DNA of 55,589 nucleotides from the NCBI RefSeq assembly GCF_030684675.1, contig NZ_JAUXXZ010000080.1, forward strand, positions 1-55,589, given 5' to 3'. Source of the stretch: Daejeonella sp. (GTDB lineage Bacteria > Bacteroidota > Bacteroidia > Sphingobacteriales > Sphingobacteriaceae). Shown here piece by piece: positions 53,605 to 55,589 of the stretch. Below the pieces are notes generated by a model, which saw only the letters and a list, made by a program, of their open reading frames with translations, was not told the origin of the DNA and did no database searches. Positions within the stretch are counted from its first letter, which is position 1. The number at the start of each line of letters is the position of its first letter. The position numbers and the translations under genes were made by a program.

Positions 53605-55382
53605 GCTACATACCTACAGCTGATGGCATCATCATTACCTCAAACCGTGATGAAAACCTTTCACGTGCTTGTGTATTTCCTCCATCCACCGAGAATTTCG
53701 GAAAATATCAATTGTTTTTCCCAAAAGATCCCGAAAGTGCCGGAAGCTGGATAGTTATTAAGAATAGTGGTGAAGTAGCAGTATTACTCAACGGCGCATT
53801 TGAAAATCACATTAAGCTTAAGTCATACCGAAAAAGTAGAGGACTGATACTATTGGATATTATGCGTGTGAAATCTCCGGAACAAGCTTTTGATAAGATA
53901 AATTTATCTGAAATCGAAAATTTTACACTGCTTTTATATAAAAACAGGCGACTGTTGGAATACAGGTGGGATGGATTTCAAAAACATAAAGAATCCAAAA
54001 ATGCTGATATACCACATATTTGGTCATCGGTCACCCTTTATCCCCATCCCGTAAGGGAACAAAGGGAGCTATGGTTTAGCTCCTGGCTGAAAAATGAATC
54101 AGATATTGATCAGCAAAAAATTATTCAGTTCCATCACTCTGCCGGCCATGAAGATGAAGAAAATGGCTTAGTAATGAAGCGCGACAACAACATTTCCACC
54201 ATTTCTATTAGCTCAGTCAAAATTAATTCAACTGAAATAATAATGAGTCATGAAGACCTTAAACAGGATAGCATCAAGCAAACCGGCCTTCAAATATTAC
54301 CAGAAAAAACAAGTCATTCGATAGTTGAAAGATGGAAAACAGCTCTTAGGATTATTGCGATTAAGATTTTTAACTGGGAATTCTGGCCAATGCATGTTAT
54401 CTATGCACCCATGTACTTTTATTGGGTCTATCTAAGCGCAAGGGCGGGATCATTATTCTTCTTTAGTGCTGCAAATCCTGGCAGAAGAAACGCAGGCTTT
54501 GCGATGGAAAAGAAGAGTGACAGTTATACACATCTTCCACAACAATGCTATCCCAAAACAATTCTTTGTCAGCAGGATACTTCTGCAGCAAAACTGAAAA
54601 TGATGTTGGCGGATAAAACAATCGGTTTCCCATTAATTGCAAAGCCGGATATGGGGGAACGAGGGGCAGGGGTAAAATTGATCAAAACTCTTGAGGAACT
54701 GGTTGATTACAGTAAATTGTGCAGCACCGGGTTTCTGGTACAGGACTTCATTGACTATCCCAATGAAGTGGGAATCTTCTATTATCGGTTTCCGGGATCC
54801 GAAAATGGACACATAAGCGGAATTGTAGGAAAGGAGTTTCTTACTTTAACTGGTGATGGAATATCCACTATGGAAAGCCTCATTAAAAATAAGAGCCGAT
54901 GCCTTTTGCAATTGAAAACGCTGAGAGAGCTCTATGGGAATCGGCTTGAAGAAATACTTCCGTCCGGCAAAGAAAAGGTTTTAATGCCTTATGGCAATCA
55001 CTGCAGAGGAGCAAAATTTATCGACCTGAGTTTCATGATCAGCGAGAAACTGACAAGTTCCATTGATAGAATCTGCAAGCAAGTACCGGAATTCTATTTT
55101 GGCCGGCTCGATATAAAATTCAACACCTGGAAGGATCTTGAAAATGGTGAAAAATTTTCAATTATAGAACTGAATGGGGCAGCCAGCGAGCCAACCCATA
55201 TGTATGATCCGAAACATTCTATCTTCTTTGCCTGGAAAGAGATAAAAAGACACTGGTATTTACTGTATAAAATCAGCAGAAAAAATGCAGAAAGAAATGC
55301 AGTCCCATTAATGAATACCAAAGAAGGCATGAAAATGCTAAGAGATCATAGCAAACATATCAGAGGACTTTCCTCAATATAA
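53592..55382 (+). CDS. NRDE (TANGO2-like) + ATP-grasp fusion protein
   Basis: A 596-residue protein starting at GTG (53592), which overlaps the DinB-like gene. Residues 1-240 are an NRDE/TANGO2-like domain: Cys2 after the initiator, TSNRDEN (16-22) and ESAGSWIVIKNSGEVAVLLNG. The remainder (about 250-596) has a short hydrophobic segment (FNWEFWPMHVIYAPMYFYW) and an ATP-grasp domain: PLIAKPDMGERGAGVKL (about 346), VQDFIDYPNEVGIFYYR (about 383), FGRLDIKFN (about 503) and FSIIELNGAASEPTH (about 522). The frame is unbroken. The ATP-grasp half looks like Bacteroidota ligases that join a carboxylate to an amine or thiol. TANGO2 relatives are tied to haem or lipid handling. Confidence 0.85.
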   Translation: MCTVSYIPTADGIIITSNRDENLSRACVFPPSTENFGKYQLFFPKDPESAGSWIVIKNSGEVAVLLNGAFENHIKLKSYRKSRGLILLDIMRVKSPEQAFDKINLSEIENFTLLLYKNRRLLEYRWDGFQKHKESKNADIPHIWSSVTLYPHPVREQRELWFSSWLKNESDIDQQKIIQFHHSAGHEDEENGLVMKRDNNISTISISSVKINSTEIIMSHEDLKQDSIKQTGLQILPEKTSHSIVERWKTALRIIAIKIFNWEFWPMHVIYAPMYFYWVYLSARAGSLFFFSAANPGRRNAGFAMEKKSDSYTHLPQQCYPKTILCQQDTSAAKLKMMLADKTIGFPLIAKPDMGERGAGVKLIKTLEELVDYSKLCSTGFLVQDFIDYPNEVGIFYYRFPGSENGHISGIVGKEFLTLTGDGISTMESLIKNKSRCLLQLKTLRELYGNRLEEILPSGKEKVLMPYGNHCRGAKFIDLSFMISEKLTSSIDRICKQVPEFYFGRLDIKFNTWKDLENGEKFSIIELNGAASEPTHMYDPKHSIFFAWKEIKRHWYLLYKISRKNAERNAVPLMNTKEGMKMLRDHSKHIRGLSSI

Positions 55383-55415
55383 TTTCATGAATCTTCACCT
55401 AAGCAGTACTACCTA

Positions 55416-55427
55416 GTGACATGTCAC
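55416..55427. repeat. Palindrome GTGACATGTCAC
   Basis: A perfect 12-nt palindrome is nested between two copies of AGTACT (55405-55410 and 55429-55434), in the spacer after the ATP-grasp gene. It might be a weak terminator or a protein-binding site. Confidence 0.35.
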
Positions 55428-55468
55428 AAGTACTTTGGCTTATCGCTTAATAGCCCGGGGCTTTAGTG

Positions 55469-55589
55469 GCTGTTGCACAACTGAGATATTTAAAAATAAA
55501 TTTATCTATGTCATTGATTATTAATATCTTAATGCATGCAAGGCAAAAAAGGCTATCAGGAAAAGTTGTTTATCACTTTTCGACTATCT
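55469..55589 (+). mobile_element. Probable left end of an insertion sequence (cut by window)
   Basis: The spacer after the ATP-grasp gene ends in ggctgttgcacaactgag (55469-55486), a form often seen at insertion-sequence termini, followed 21 bases later by the start of an open frame that runs off the window. The boundary and family cannot be fixed without the right-hand end. Confidence 0.4.
55508..55589 (+). CDS. Truncated ORF, possible transposase N-terminus
   Basis: ATG at 55508 opens a frame of 27 codons that is still open at the window end (MSLIINILMHARQ then KRLSGKVVYHFSTI). The basic, helical start and the position just inside a ggctgttgcacaa-type end are consistent with a transposase gene. 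There is too little sequence to be sure. Confidence 0.4.
   Translation, partial: MSLIINILMHARQKRLSGKVVYHFSTI

Overview
The window reads as chromosomal DNA of a Bacteroidota bacterium, most likely a Sphingobacteriaceae relative (Pedobacter/Mucilaginibacter type). This is judged from gene families and style: AT-rich DNA, weak Shine-Dalgarno signals, KefB-like, AccA, DUF5916, YHYH and MORN proteins, and dispersed palindromic and AT-rich intergenic repeats. I see no rRNA, tRNA or CRISPR array. Gene functions come from motif recognition by reading, not from database searches.

Region 1 (about 416-19151, all + strand, gaps of 19-76 nt) is one long 12-gene block for oxidative sugar or glycoside processing. 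It holds an FG-GAP propeller protein, three large exported propeller/haem c proteins of the 'PVC type' (CxxCH near the C-terminus), a DUF4432 mutarotase-like protein, a bicupin, two xylose-isomerase-like TIM barrels (one with the D-tagatose/psicose 3-epimerase signature), two Gfo/Idh/MocA dehydrogenases (one cytosolic, one with a twin-arginine signal), a DUF1080 protein (3-keto-disaccharide hydrolase family) and a ThuA-like protein. The set fits a 3-keto-glycoside route: oxidise a sugar at C3, cleave the activated glycosidic bond, isomerise or reduce the product, and pass electrons to exported cytochromes. No transporter or SusCD pair lies inside the window.

Region 2 (19171-22969) is housekeeping: accA, a small antitoxin-like ORF and a KefB-type cation/proton antiporter.

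Region 3 (22970-31694, - strand) resembles a chaperone-usher pilus locus built from Bacteroidota-style parts: an ECF sigma gene, a small pilin-like protein, a PapD-like chaperone, a 504-aa tip-adhesin-like protein whose C-terminus resembles the pilin, and a 959-aa barrel protein with Ig-like and plug-like domains in the usher position. A short secreted protein, a second ThuA-like protein and an unknown follow. A heptanucleotide tandem repeat lies between the sigma gene and the pilin gene.

Region 4 (31784-43546) is mixed: FMN reductase, OmpA/TSP3 lipoprotein, KdgF-like cupin, a YHYH-MORN-SCO operon, sterol-desaturase family protein, gamma-glutamyltransferase, DUF2452-like and DUF6786-like proteins, and a TetR operon (regulator, NAD(P)-binding protein, metallo-beta-lactamase-fold hydrolase) with candidate operators.

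Region 5 (43547-55589) has repeat-rich spacers, a secreted TIM-barrel hydrolase-like protein, a DUF5916 protein flanked on both sides by related palindromic repeats, a GNAT protein, an ECF sigma/anti-sigma pair divergent from a DM13-YHS-YHS-DoxX-DinB run, and a fused NRDE(TANGO2-like)/ATP-grasp protein. It ends in what looks like the left edge of an insertion sequence cut by the window boundary.
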